Assembly: GCA_011605715.1 (NCBI GenBank)
Contig: JAAOZO010000220.1
Span: forward strand, 1 to 21,835
Reading direction: 5' to 3'
Source: Nitrososphaerota archaeon
GTDB lineage: Archaea > Thermoproteota > EX4484-205 > JAAOZO01
Length of the DNA stretch: 21,835 nucleotides
Under the pieces are notes generated by a model, which had not been told where the DNA came from, did not search any database, and was given only the letters and a program-made list of their open reading frames with translations. Within the stretch, counting starts at the first letter, position 1. Each line of letters opens with the position of its first letter. Positions 7,899 through 14,481 of this stretch are shown in pieces. The translations under genes were made by a program, and so were the position numbers.

Positions 7899-8864
7899 AT
7901 GAGTACAGAGCAGTTAGAATCTCATGATGTAATAGTTGTTGGCGCTTCTTTGGCAGGACTAAGTGCAGCTCTTTACGTAGCAAGACAAGGGTTTGACGTT
8001 CTAGTTATTGGAATGGACTTGGGAGGACAAGCTACTTTAGCAACAGAAGTGGAAAACTACCCAGGCATACCAAGGACATCAGGACTTTCACTAGTAGACA
8101 AAATAAGGTCTCAGGTTGAAAGATTTGGTGGTCAAATAACTTATGAAGAAGTAACCTCGGTGGAAAAGTTGAACTCTGGCTTCAAAGTGAAAACCAATAT
8201 GTTTTCTTATCATACGAAAGCTTTGGTTCTTGCTGTTGGAAAATCGCCAAGAAAACTTAAGGTAAAGGGCGAGGAAGAGTTCAAAGGAAGAGGCGTTTCG
8301 TATTGTACGGTGTGTGATGCGCCATTCTTTAAGGATAAAGTTGTTGCAGTAGTTGGAGTTGGGGATGAGGCTAATGAATCAGCAATATACCTATCAAAGT
8401 TAGTTAAGAAAGCGTACTACATACTGCCAACAGAAAATGTTGTAGGACAAAGCAATATCGTTTCTCAAGTAAAGAGCAATGAAACGATTGTACTTTTATT
8501 AAACTCAGAGGTTAGAGAAATAAGGGGAAAAGATAGAGTTAGTAGCATAGTTGTATACGACAAAAGCAAGAAAGAACTAAGAGAACTTGAAGTTGAAGCG
8601 ATATTCATTGAAATGGGATACGAGCTTAGAACTTCGTTTTTATCAAACTTAGTTAAGCTGAACGAGAAAGGTGAAATTGTTATAGATAAACTAGCAAGAA
8701 CAAGTTGTGAAGGAATTTTTGCTGCTGGAGACGTAACCGACGTACCTTATAAGCAAATGATCATCGCAGCTGGCTTCGGTGCAATAGCTGGTCTTTCAGC
8801 TTGCAATTACTTGCTAACTCTTAAAGGTAAAGGTATAATCTTTTCTGATTGGAAGAAGTTGTAG
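7899..8864 (+). CDS. trxB: Thioredoxin-reductase-like FAD protein
   Basis: 321 residues from the ATG at 7899, chosen because of the TATA spacing; a TTG at 7890 would add three residues. The FAD site is VVGASLAGLSAALYVARQG (13-31), a GxSxxG variant. The redox-active pair is Cys136-Cys139 in SYCTVCDAPFF. The nucleotide domain has VVGVGDEANESA (151-162), and the C-terminal FAD motif is IFAAGDVTDVPYKQ. These are typical of low-molecular-weight thioredoxin reductases. The HRRxxxR motif that holds the NADPH 2'-phosphate is missing: the segment after the nucleotide helix reads AYYILPTENVVGQS. NADH or another electron source is therefore likelier. Archaeal homologues with altered cofactor use are known, for example in Thermoplasma. 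The gene stands between the AAA-Lon gene and a small SecB-like gene, each with its own TATA box. Confidence 0.9.
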   Translation: MSTEQLESHDVIVVGASLAGLSAALYVARQGFDVLVIGMDLGGQATLATEVENYPGIPRTSGLSLVDKIRSQVERFGGQITYEEVTSVEKLNSGFKVKTNMFSYHTKALVLAVGKSPRKLKVKGEEEFKGRGVSYCTVCDAPFFKDKVVAVVGVGDEANESAIYLSKLVKKAYYILPTENVVGQSNIVSQVKSNETIVLLLNSEVREIRGKDRVSSIVVYDKSKKELRELEVEAIFIEMGYELRTSFLSNLVKLNEKGEIVIDKLARTSCEGIFAAGDVTDVPYKQMIIAAGFGAIAGLSACNYLLTLKGKGIIFSDWKKL

Positions 8865-8872
8865 AGAACAAC

Positions 8873-8882
8873 CTTTTTATAC
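8873..8882 (+). promoter_or_regulatory. TATA box of the small SecB-like gene
   Basis: CTTTTTATAC, centred about 27 bases before the ATG at 8905, so the message is predicted to be leaderless. It begins right after the reductase stop, which indicates separate transcription rather than an operon. Confidence 0.55.
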
Positions 8883-8904
8883 TTTGTAGCTTATATTTGG
8901 TGTA

Positions 8905-9312
8905 ATGAATGTAAAGGTCTTGCTAAGCTACATAAGCGGAGAAAGGTTTTGGGAGTATGAAAAGCCATTTCCCCCGCAACTGCAAATCTCAATCAACGTT
9001 AACTTAATAGACTTCGAGACGCTAAGCAAAGAAGAAGCTTCCTCTAGATTCATTGTTTCAATTCAGTACATTCCTTCTGTTGGTCAAGTAGTTGCAAAAG
9101 GAAAGCTTATTGTAAATGGAGAAGAAAACGAAATAAAGCAAATAAAGGAAGCAAATGAGAAAAAACAGATTCCCTTAGCTCTAGTTCAAGCTATAAGCAA
9201 CTTCACGATTGGTGAAATAATAATCATAAGCAAAGCTCTCGGAATACCTCCTCCACTGCCATTACTCATACCTCAAGCTCAGGAGAAGCCTCAGAGTTCT
9301 TCCTTGGTCTAG
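8905..9312 (+). CDS. Small protein with SecB-like features, function unknown
   Basis: 135 residues. After the opening MNVKVLLSYISGERF there is a PPQLQISINVNL strand (23-34), then a beta hairpin pattern (SSRFIVSIQYIPSVGQVVAKG, within about 47-67), a charged turn, and a C-terminal helix running into GIPPPLPLLIP (about 112-122). The order of a strand after paired prolines, antiparallel sheet, then a helix ending in a proline-rich LxLP segment recalls the chaperone SecB, whose C-terminal helix runs into FPxLxLxPVNF. SecB-like proteins exist in some archaea, for instance Methanocaldococcus. This is fold-level resemblance judged by eye, so the function stays unproven. No signal peptide or membrane helix is visible. 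The position beside a protease and a thiol reductase fits protein quality control but is only suggestive. Confidence 0.7.
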   Translation: MNVKVLLSYISGERFWEYEKPFPPQLQISINVNLIDFETLSKEEASSRFIVSIQYIPSVGQVVAKGKLIVNGEENEIKQIKEANEKKQIPLALVQAISNFTIGEIIIISKALGIPPPLPLLIPQAQEKPQSSSLV

Positions 9313-9391
9313 TTTCTTCATTTCTTGGGCTAGCTCTATGGCGGTTATTTCCATAAAAGTTTTAAGCCTATCGTTTAATGGTTGATGCCGT

Positions 9392-10843
9392 ATGCAAGGG
9401 AATAAAATTACCTTCAACGTAAACAAGAAGCAGGACTTTAGAGAGTGGTATAACGAAATAATAAGGAAAGCTGAATTAATTGATGACAGGTACAACATTA
9501 AAGGACTTATAGTCTATCGCCCAAGGGCAATGAGAGTAATAAAAGAAATTTATAAGTTGCTAGAATCTGAGCTCGAAAAGAAAGGGCATGAACCGGTTCT
9601 TTTCCCTCTGCTAATTCCGGAGGAAAACTTTCAAAAGGAAGCTGAACACGTGGAAGGCTTTAAAGCAGAAACTTTCTGGGTAACAATGGGTGGTGATGAG
9701 CCTCTTAATGAAAAGCTTGCACTAAGGCCAACTTCAGAAACTGCTTTTTATTATATGTACTCGCTTTGGATCAGAGGCTTTTCTGACCTTCCACTTAGGC
9801 TTTATCAAAGTGTCAGCGTTTATAGACATGAAACAAAGGCAACTCGTCCACTAATAAGAGGAAGAGAATTCTTATGGGTAGAAGCGCACGACGCATTTGC
9901 ATCAAAGGAGGAAGCGTTAGACCAAGTTAGGAGTGATGAAGAAGTAACTAAGAGGGTTTTAGAAGACTATTTGGGACTCCCTGTACTTTTCTTTAGAAGA
10001 CCTCAATGGGATAAGTTCAAAGGAGCTGTAGACACTTATGCTGCCGACGTCATAATGCCGGACGGCTCTTGCCTTCAAGTAGCCTCAACCCATTATCTAG
10101 GAGAAAACTTCAGTCGAGCTTTCAATGTTGTTTTTACAGATAAAGATGGGAAAAGAAAGTTTGTTCATCAGACTTGCTATGGTCCTGGAGTTAGTAGGAT
10201 ACTCGCTGCTTTAATTTCTGTTCATGGCGACAACAGTGGTCTAATCTTTCCCTTCAACGTAGCACCGATTCAAATCGTCGTTGTTCCAATTCCAGGAGAA
10301 GGCGTGGCAGAATACTCAAAAAACATTCTTGAGAAGCTTAAACAATTTGGCTTTAGAGCATTTCTTGACGATAGTGAAGATACTCCCGGTGCAAAGTTTT
10401 ACAAGTGGGAGTTTCTTGGTGTGCCTCTAAGAATCGAGGTTGGACCAATAGAAGTTAAAGAAGGTAAAGTTACTTTGGCTGATAGACTCACTAAGAAAAA
10501 AGAAACTGTAGAGCTAAGTAAGCTTATCGAATACGTTAACAACTTTTCTCTTTCTCAAGTACAAAGGTTACGAAATCGTGCTAAAGAAGATGCAGAACAT
10601 TTTATGGCTTATGCAAGTAGCGTCCAGGAAATTAAGGAAAAGCTAAAGGAAGGTAAAAAAGTGTTTAAAGTTCCATTTTGTTCATTAGAACTCGATGGCA
10701 CTAATTGTGCTGAATTAATAGAAAACGAAACTGGCTTAGAAGTTAGAGGTGAGCTTTTAAACGATAAGAAACCGACTGATGAAAAATGTATAGTGTGTGG
10801 TAAACCTGCCAATTGCTACGTCTATATCGCTGAAGCGTACTGA
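9392..10843 (+). CDS. proS: Prolyl-tRNA synthetase, archaeal/eukaryotic type
   Basis: 483 residues, the usual length of the archaeal/eukaryal-type enzyme without the bacterial editing insertion. Class II signatures are clear: LRPTSETAFYYMYSLWI (the family's TSE proline/ATP region), motif 2 in YRHETKATRPLIRGREFLW, and motif 3 in YGPGVSRILAALI. An anticodon-binding domain follows (APIQIVVVPIPGEG onward), then the C-terminal zinc-binding extension with Cys in FCSLELDGTNCAE and EKCIVCGKPANC, ending with the family's C-terminal Tyr, which reaches the active site in known structures. It charges tRNA-Pro. The ATG at 9392 is preceded by a TATA-like AGTTTTAAGCC about 25-35 bases upstream, so the leader is very short. 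It stands alone; a 319-base gene-free stretch follows. Confidence 0.97.
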   Translation: MQGNKITFNVNKKQDFREWYNEIIRKAELIDDRYNIKGLIVYRPRAMRVIKEIYKLLESELEKKGHEPVLFPLLIPEENFQKEAEHVEGFKAETFWVTMGGDEPLNEKLALRPTSETAFYYMYSLWIRGFSDLPLRLYQSVSVYRHETKATRPLIRGREFLWVEAHDAFASKEEALDQVRSDEEVTKRVLEDYLGLPVLFFRRPQWDKFKGAVDTYAADVIMPDGSCLQVASTHYLGENFSRAFNVVFTDKDGKRKFVHQTCYGPGVSRILAALISVHGDNSGLIFPFNVAPIQIVVVPIPGEGVAEYSKNILEKLKQFGFRAFLDDSEDTPGAKFYKWEFLGVPLRIEVGPIEVKEGKVTLADRLTKKKETVELSKLIEYVNNFSLSQVQRLRNRAKEDAEHFMAYASSVQEIKEKLKEGKKVFKVPFCSLELDGTNCAELIENETGLEVRGELLNDKKPTDEKCIVCGKPANCYVYIAEAY

Positions 10844-11162
10844 AACTGTTTAAAGCTCTTTAGGTTTTACTGTTCTAAGAAGTAATGTTGTTGCCATCAA
10901 TTTCAAGTATACAGACTTAAAACAGGAATACGTTGCTTAAAAATTGATGCATTGTAAGCGAACTAAATATGTTAAAGACAACACATTTCAAATCTTCAAG
11001 TCGTAGTTTTTCAAGTTTGAAGTTGTTTGATGAGTTTATTAAGACTTAGGGTTAGATTAATCTTGTTAAGGGAAAGAAGGCCAGTGAGTCCTCAGAACTA
11101 TGTAAGTTAAAAGATTACGTAACTTAGACTATCTTAGTAGAATTTAGTAATAAAAAATTTAG
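10844..11162 (+). other. Gene-free stretch between proS and tRNA-Gln
   Basis: 319 AT-rich bases. I see no credible coding frame on either strand and no complete box C/D or H/ACA pattern. The only structure noted is a weak inverted repeat CTTCAA...TTGAAG near 10990-11030. It contains the 3' flank of the minus-strand tRNA gene, including a run of A at 11151-11156 (oligo-T on the tRNA strand), a plausible terminator for the tRNA. Confidence 0.5.
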
Positions 11163-11197
11163 TAGCCCGGGAGAGATTCGAACTCTCGTCAGGAGGT

Positions 11198-11214
11198 TTC
11201 CCCTATAGGGAGAT
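11198..11214 (-). other. tRNA-Gln intron 2 (anticodon loop, 17 nt)
   Basis: Sits between nucleotides 37 and 38. Helix CTCT (exon) pairs with GGGG (intron 3' end, two G-U pairs). The 5' bulge GGA is cut as GG|A and the 3' bulge AAA as AA|A. Splicing restores a seven-base loop CTCTGGA on a GGAGG/CCTCC stem. Confidence 0.85.
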
Positions 11215-11242
11215 CCAGAGCCTCCCATGCTTGACCGCTACA

Positions 11243-11256
11243 CTCGGCCTTTTCGT
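11243..11256 (-). other. tRNA-Gln intron 1 (D-arm, 14 nt)
   Basis: Sequence ACGAAAAGGCCGAG. Exon CGGT (acceptor end plus nucleotide 8) pairs with intron GCCG. Bulges GGA and AGT are cut as GG|A and AG|T. Removal recreates a standard TGGTGTAGCGGTC D-arm. The site (10/11) is non-canonical, of the kind common in Thermoproteales. Confidence 0.82.
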
Positions 11257-11298
11257 CCACCGGGCTATCCGGGCCACTTATCTACTTTTCTTCTCATC

Positions 11299-11309
11299 TT
11301 TATTTAAGT
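11299..11309 (-). promoter_or_regulatory. TATA box for tRNA-Gln
   Basis: Reads CTTAAATAAAG on the minus strand, about 33-43 bases before the mature 5' end, predicting a leader of about 14 bases that would be removed by RNase P. It lies in the 77-base divergent interval shared with the prepilin peptidase. Confidence 0.5.
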
Positions 11310-11343
11310 TTTTATTTCCCTAAGATGCTTTCATTGCGCAGAA

Positions 11344-12093
11344 ATGCTTATTATAACGTACATAAAGCTTATAGTTTCGTTATCACTTCTTTCTTACGCT
11401 TCTATAGAAGACTTAAAGCATAGAGAAATAAGCGACCTCGTGTGGTTGTTTTTTAATTTCTTAGCTTTTTCTATTAATCTAGCTTCTTTGTTTGTCTTTC
11501 ACTATTTCTACATTGATGCTATTTCAATAGTTTATGCTTTGGCTCTTTTGGTAATTTTCTTGAGCTTATACTACGTTGGTGCGTATGGTGGAGCTGATGC
11601 AAAAGCGCTTGTCTCTATAACACTGATGTTTCCCTTTTTAAGCGAAAAAGTTTCACTTTCAAGTTTCACCTTGCTTCCAATTCCAGTGGCTACCTTTTTC
11701 TATGCTTCTGTGCTAAGTTTAATCCAGGTACCAATTAACTTAGTTCATAACCTTTTGCTGATTTTTAAAAAGGAAAAAGTTTTTGAAGGTATAAAGGAAC
11801 CTACCTTAAAGAAAGTCTTAGCTCTTCTTTTACTTAGAAAAGAACGCATTAAGAAACGTTACATAAACTTGTTCTTTACTCCTGCTGAAATAGTGCTTGA
11901 AGATGGTTCAAGGAGGCTTACTTTTTTCTCAAACACTACAAGTAATGTTGCTGTGGACGAGGGAGAACTAATCTTCGTCTCCCCCCTAATTCCTTTCGTG
12001 TTCTTTTTAACTTTTGGTTTTTTATTCTTTGTTGTTTTTGGAGATTACATATTAGTTAATATTATTAAAGTTGCTGAGTCATTAGTCCATTGA
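11344..12093 (+). CDS. Archaeal prepilin/preflagellin peptidase (A24, PibD/FlaK type)
   Basis: 249 residues, an integral membrane aspartic protease that removes class III signal peptides from archaeal pilins and archaellins at the cytoplasmic face. The two catalytic aspartates are visible: Asp23 in SIEDLKHREISD and Asp85 in the GxGD-type motif GAYGGADAK (79-87). Hydrophobic helices lie at about 3-21, 32-53, 58-79, 90-104 and 107-128, with another at the C-terminus (about 218-242). Between about 135 and 215 is a soluble Lys/Arg-rich cytoplasmic insert, also seen in FlaK-like enzymes. The ATG at 11344 follows a TATA-like TTTTTATTT by about 30 bases, so it is almost leaderless. No pilin or archaellin gene is nearby, which is common because one peptidase serves many substrates. 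Confidence 0.88.
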   Translation: MLIITYIKLIVSLSLLSYASIEDLKHREISDLVWLFFNFLAFSINLASLFVFHYFYIDAISIVYALALLVIFLSLYYVGAYGGADAKALVSITLMFPFLSEKVSLSSFTLLPIPVATFFYASVLSLIQVPINLVHNLLLIFKKEKVFEGIKEPTLKKVLALLLLRKERIKKRYINLFFTPAEIVLEDGSRRLTFFSNTTSNVAVDEGELIFVSPLIPFVFFLTFGFLFFVVFGDYILVNIIKVAESLVH

Positions 12094-12182
12094 ATTATTT
12101 TTCGTTAAACATTGAAGTTAAATCTTAAAACAGTCAGAGTGATTATTCTTATATTTTATTTTTTATAGTAATATTTTTTTTC

Positions 12183-12218
12183 TTTCTCACAAACATAACA
12201 ATAAAAAGTTGTGAAAAA
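12183..12218. repeat. Imperfect 10-bp inverted repeat
   Basis: TTTCTCACAA and TTGTGAAAAA (nine of ten pairs) separated by 16 bases, in the very AT-rich gap upstream of the zinc/nuclease-fold gene. It could be an operator or a weak hairpin. In sequence this AT-rich chance occurrence is possible. Confidence 0.3.
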
Positions 12219-12248
12219 GTAAAATAACTTAACCTACTAACATAAAAA

Positions 12249-12256
12249 TTTAAATA
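12249..12256 (+). promoter_or_regulatory. TATA box of the TackOD1-like gene
   Basis: TTTAAATA in AAAAATTTAAATAT. Initiation about 25 bases later would fall near 12277. This rules out the ATG at 12256 and supports the ATG at 12298, which has AAGGTG upstream. Confidence 0.5.
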
Positions 12257-12297
12257 TGCCAATTCTTTTTTTACAGCAAGAAAGGTGTAAGTCGCGA

Positions 12298-13287
12298 ATG
12301 TACCTATCTGAAGATGAGCAAAAGTTAATTGCGAAGATTTTGGAAAAAGATGTGAAGTTGCTAAAACCAAAGTATTCTCCTACTAAGGGTTTTGTCTATG
12401 ATATTGATGGTGAAATTGGCCTAGAACTTTCTAAGTTTCTAAGCTTGGCAAATGGCTTAGTTGAAAAAGACTTCTTACAAAGAAAGTTCTACAAGAAAAT
12501 CCCAACATGCCCGAATTGCGGTTCTCAAAGGCTTCTATTTACTTTCGTCTGTCCTTTCTGTAAGTCATCGAATTGGTCAAAGGGTAAAGCAATTCAGCAT
12601 CTAACTTCTACCTGCAACTACATGGGCTTTGAGAGCGAGTTCGTTGATAACGTTTGCCCCAACTGTGGTCAAGAGCTAAAATCTGCGCGAATAGATGAAG
12701 GTGGAGGTACCTTAAGTTTACCTGTTGACTACAAAGTGTACGACGTCTACTACAAGTGCAATAGTTGTGAAAGATTTTTTGAGCATCCAGCAGTTTCTGC
12801 TCTTTGTTTAGATTGTTCTGTCTCGTCTGATTTTGACAGCTTAAACTGGATCGATCTATACACTTATGAACCCTCTCCCGCGTTGCAAAAGCTTGAGTCT
12901 GCTCTTTTCCTTACTACCAAGATTAAATCAGAACTAGTAAGGCGCGGTTATACTATAAAAGAAAGCCAGTTGCTTGGAAAATCTGGGTTACCACATGAAT
13001 TTGATATCGTAGCTGCTAAAGGTGACGTTCAAGTGGCAATAGATGTTTCAGCAGAGTCAGACAAAAAGCAAAGAGACCTCTTGCTGAGTGGCTATGTTAA
13101 GTCTCAGGACATTGAAAACACCAACTACTATTTTGTTTCTACTGAAGGCTTAACGCAAGAGGAAAAGAAAATTACAGAAACCTTTAACATAAAGTCTATT
13201 GAAAAAATCAAAGACGCAAAGGAAATACTTGACAAGATAGAGGATGACAGTTCTCAAAAAGTTAAGAGTATAGAAAAGCAAAGCTAG
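12298..13287 (+). CDS. TackOD1-like zinc-ribbon protein fused to a PD-(D/E)XK-like domain
   Basis: 329 residues from the ATG at 12298; an upstream in-frame ATG at 12256 overlaps the TATA box and is rejected. Residues 1-65 look helical or winged-helix-like. Residues 70-173 carry an ordered metal pattern: Cys71/74, Cys85/88, His101, Cys106, Cys120/123, Cys154/157 and Cys170/173, with the CPNCGS...HL..C...G...F...CPNCG...C..C...F..P layout of TackOD1, an output domain described mainly from Thaumarchaeota. The C-terminal domain (195-320) has GLPHEFDIVAAKGDVQVAID (residues 230-249), resembling restriction-endonuclease-like folds: Asp236 and Asp249 are present, but the usual Lys after DxK is Ser251, so nuclease activity may be lost or altered. 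There is no receiver domain, unlike many TackOD1 proteins. The function is unknown; nucleic-acid sensing is a reasonable inference. Confidence 0.75.
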   Translation: MYLSEDEQKLIAKILEKDVKLLKPKYSPTKGFVYDIDGEIGLELSKFLSLANGLVEKDFLQRKFYKKIPTCPNCGSQRLLFTFVCPFCKSSNWSKGKAIQHLTSTCNYMGFESEFVDNVCPNCGQELKSARIDEGGGTLSLPVDYKVYDVYYKCNSCERFFEHPAVSALCLDCSVSSDFDSLNWIDLYTYEPSPALQKLESALFLTTKIKSELVRRGYTIKESQLLGKSGLPHEFDIVAAKGDVQVAIDVSAESDKKQRDLLLSGYVKSQDIENTNYYFVSTEGLTQEEKKITETFNIKSIEKIKDAKEILDKIEDDSSQKVKSIEKQS

Positions 13288-13439
13288 ATTAGCCTAGAAG
13301 ACAACTTAAGGAACAAGATTTCATACTTTTAGTTTTCGATACCTAAGAAGTAAGAAATCTTTGTTTAAAGTAAGAAAGGACATCAAACAACTTAAAGACT
13401 TGAGTAAACGCTTCTATTTTTAATGTTAAAGAGAGATGC

Positions 13440-13449
13440 CTTATAAAAA
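13440..13449 (+). promoter_or_regulatory. TATA box upstream of the AIR-synthase-like gene
   Basis: CTTATAAAAA is the best TATA match in this gap. Initiation about 25 bases later predicts a leader of about 50 bases, which is long for this window and would include the mini-ORF at 13491-13508. A second AT-rich box at 13462-13470 would give a shorter leader. Confidence 0.4.
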
Positions 13450-13490
13450 AAAGTTTTATTGTTTATATTAAAAATTTAAAGGAAGGAGTA

Positions 13491-13508
13491 ATGCTTACTA
13501 TTCGCTAG
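13491..13508 (+). CDS. Possible five-codon leader ORF (MLTIR)
   Basis: ATG CTT ACT ATT CGC TAG, preceded by GGAAGGAG, the strongest Shine-Dalgarno-like string in the region. It lies in the same frame as the downstream gene, whose ATG is nine bases after the TAG and has its own AGGGG. It may be a leader peptide controlling re-initiation, or chance. Too short for coding statistics. Confidence 0.25.
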   Translation: MLTIR

Positions 13509-13517
13509 GGGCTGTGC

Positions 13518-14480
13518 ATGAACATAAGCATCGGAAGGGTCCCCCCACAGGACTTAAAAGAAGTAATTGGTAAAACTATACCAATAGAGAAGAAGTTTAA
13601 GATTGATCAGTTCACTTCTCTTGAGATACAAAATTTCACTCATCCAATAATGACAGAACCTCCAGAACTCCTTGGATTTCTTTCAGTAAACTTCCCTTAC
13701 TCTTATTCTTTAAGCAAAAGCGTTGTTCCTTTAATGCATATGTTTAACGTGATATGTCCGCTTGACTTAGAAACTCCAACTCTAAAGAAGCTTCTCATAA
13801 CCATGGGAAGGGAAATGAGAAGGCTTAGTGTTTGCGCTTCTGATTTTTCTCTGTCCTTCTTGCCAGGAGTTTCTGCACCTTTAATTTCTGTAACAACTTC
13901 TGGTTACGTTAAACAAAATAAGAGCAAACAATCACCAAAGCCGAATGACTCAGTTTTAATAGTTGGAAAGCCTCTTCTTGAGCTATCGATCAGGATATCT
14001 TTTGAAAAGCCGGAATTAGCAGAACAAAAGGGAGGGAATCCAAGGCACTTGAAAAATTCCTACAGCAAACTTTCAACTGTCGAGGCTGTAAAGTTGTTAG
14101 TGGAGTTTGAAGCAAAGTCGATTTCTTTAGTTGGAGATGAAGGAATAGTTAAGGCTGCAAAAAAGATATCATATGAACATAAAGTTGGGTTAATGATAGA
14201 CGTGGATAAAATACCTTGGGATGAAGTAGGCTTGGAACTTGTTAAGTCTGTTAATGGCGATCCAACTTCAACAACTTCTTACGGTAGCTTACTTGCTGTG
14301 GTTAGCAAAGAAGTAAAAGACAAAATAATCTCGTCTCTTTCTTCAAAGAAGATTTTAGTCTCTGAAGTTGGAAGGGTTGTTGAAGGTGTTGGAGTTTGGA
14401 GAAAAGACGACGGTCCTCTAACGCAACATAAGGATGCATACTCTCTTTTAAGTCAGAACAGAACTTTCATTATTCCTTAG
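13518..14480 (+). CDS. AIR-synthase (PurM/HypE/ThiL)-superfamily protein, unknown substrate
   Basis: 320 residues from the ATG at 13518, with AGGGG six bases upstream. The C-terminal half looks like the PurM-type C domain: NGDPTSTTSYGSLLAVVSKE (about 254-273) corresponds to the GDPxxxTSxGxLLxAV segment, followed by KKILVSEVGRV (287-297), the A.xIGxV strand that closes PurM, ThiL, SelD and HypE. The N-terminal half (about 40-130) has an equivalent first-domain pattern (LGFLSVNFPYSYSLSKS, LLITMGREMRRLS, PLISVTTSGYV). The Asp-rich ATP/Mg loop (DDxA) and Gly-rich GGDT loop typical of kinase members are not evident, so ATP chemistry is doubtful. No hydrogenase, purine or thiamine genes are nearby to suggest a substrate. 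Annotated only to superfamily. Confidence 0.72.
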   Translation: MNISIGRVPPQDLKEVIGKTIPIEKKFKIDQFTSLEIQNFTHPIMTEPPELLGFLSVNFPYSYSLSKSVVPLMHMFNVICPLDLETPTLKKLLITMGREMRRLSVCASDFSLSFLPGVSAPLISVTTSGYVKQNKSKQSPKPNDSVLIVGKPLLELSIRISFEKPELAEQKGGNPRHLKNSYSKLSTVEAVKLLVEFEAKSISLVGDEGIVKAAKKISYEHKVGLMIDVDKIPWDEVGLELVKSVNGDPTSTTSYGSLLAVVSKEVKDKIISSLSSKKILVSEVGRVVEGVGVWRKDDGPLTQHKDAYSLLSQNRTFIIP

Positions 14481-14481
14481 T

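Larger units (their letters stand above)
11163..11266 (-). tRNA. tRNA-Gln (anticodon CUG) with two introns
   Basis: A 104-base gene reading 5' to 3' from 11266. Removing 14 and 17 bases leaves a normal 73-base tRNA without an encoded CCA. The acceptor is AGCCCGG/CCGGGCT with discriminator A, the D-loop holds AGCGGTCAA, the anticodon stem is GGAGG/CCTCC with loop CTCTGGA and anticodon CTG (11216-11218), the variable loop is TGAC, and the T-arm is GAGAG-TTCGAAT-CTCTC. Intron 1 (11243-11256) lies after nucleotide 10 in the D-arm. Intron 2 (11198-11214) is at the canonical 37/38 site. Both exon-intron junctions fold as bulge-helix-bulge-like motifs. Without intron removal neither the D-arm nor the anticodon arm forms. 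A long-variable-arm Ser/Leu tRNA was considered and fits worse. A TATA box lies at 11299-11309, and the prepilin peptidase gene is divergent. Confidence 0.93.

Noticed and set aside
11163..11266. Reading the tRNA as a Ser or Leu type with a long variable arm
   Set aside because: The anticodon loop then has wrong size or gives CUG, which is neither Ser nor Leu, and the D-arm cannot form. Two introns explain every base.
12256..12297. ATG at 12256 as start of the TackOD1-like protein
   Set aside because: It overlaps the TATA box, and the extra 14 residues add nothing that resembles the domain. The ATG at 12298 has a Shine-Dalgarno-like AAGGTG.
13518..14480. GTP cyclohydrolase (MptA/FolE2) as identity of the 320-residue protein
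   Set aside because: Considered from the first residues, but the C-terminal GDP...TSYGSLL and VSEVGRV pattern fits the AIR-synthase superfamily, and no cyclohydrolase motif is present.
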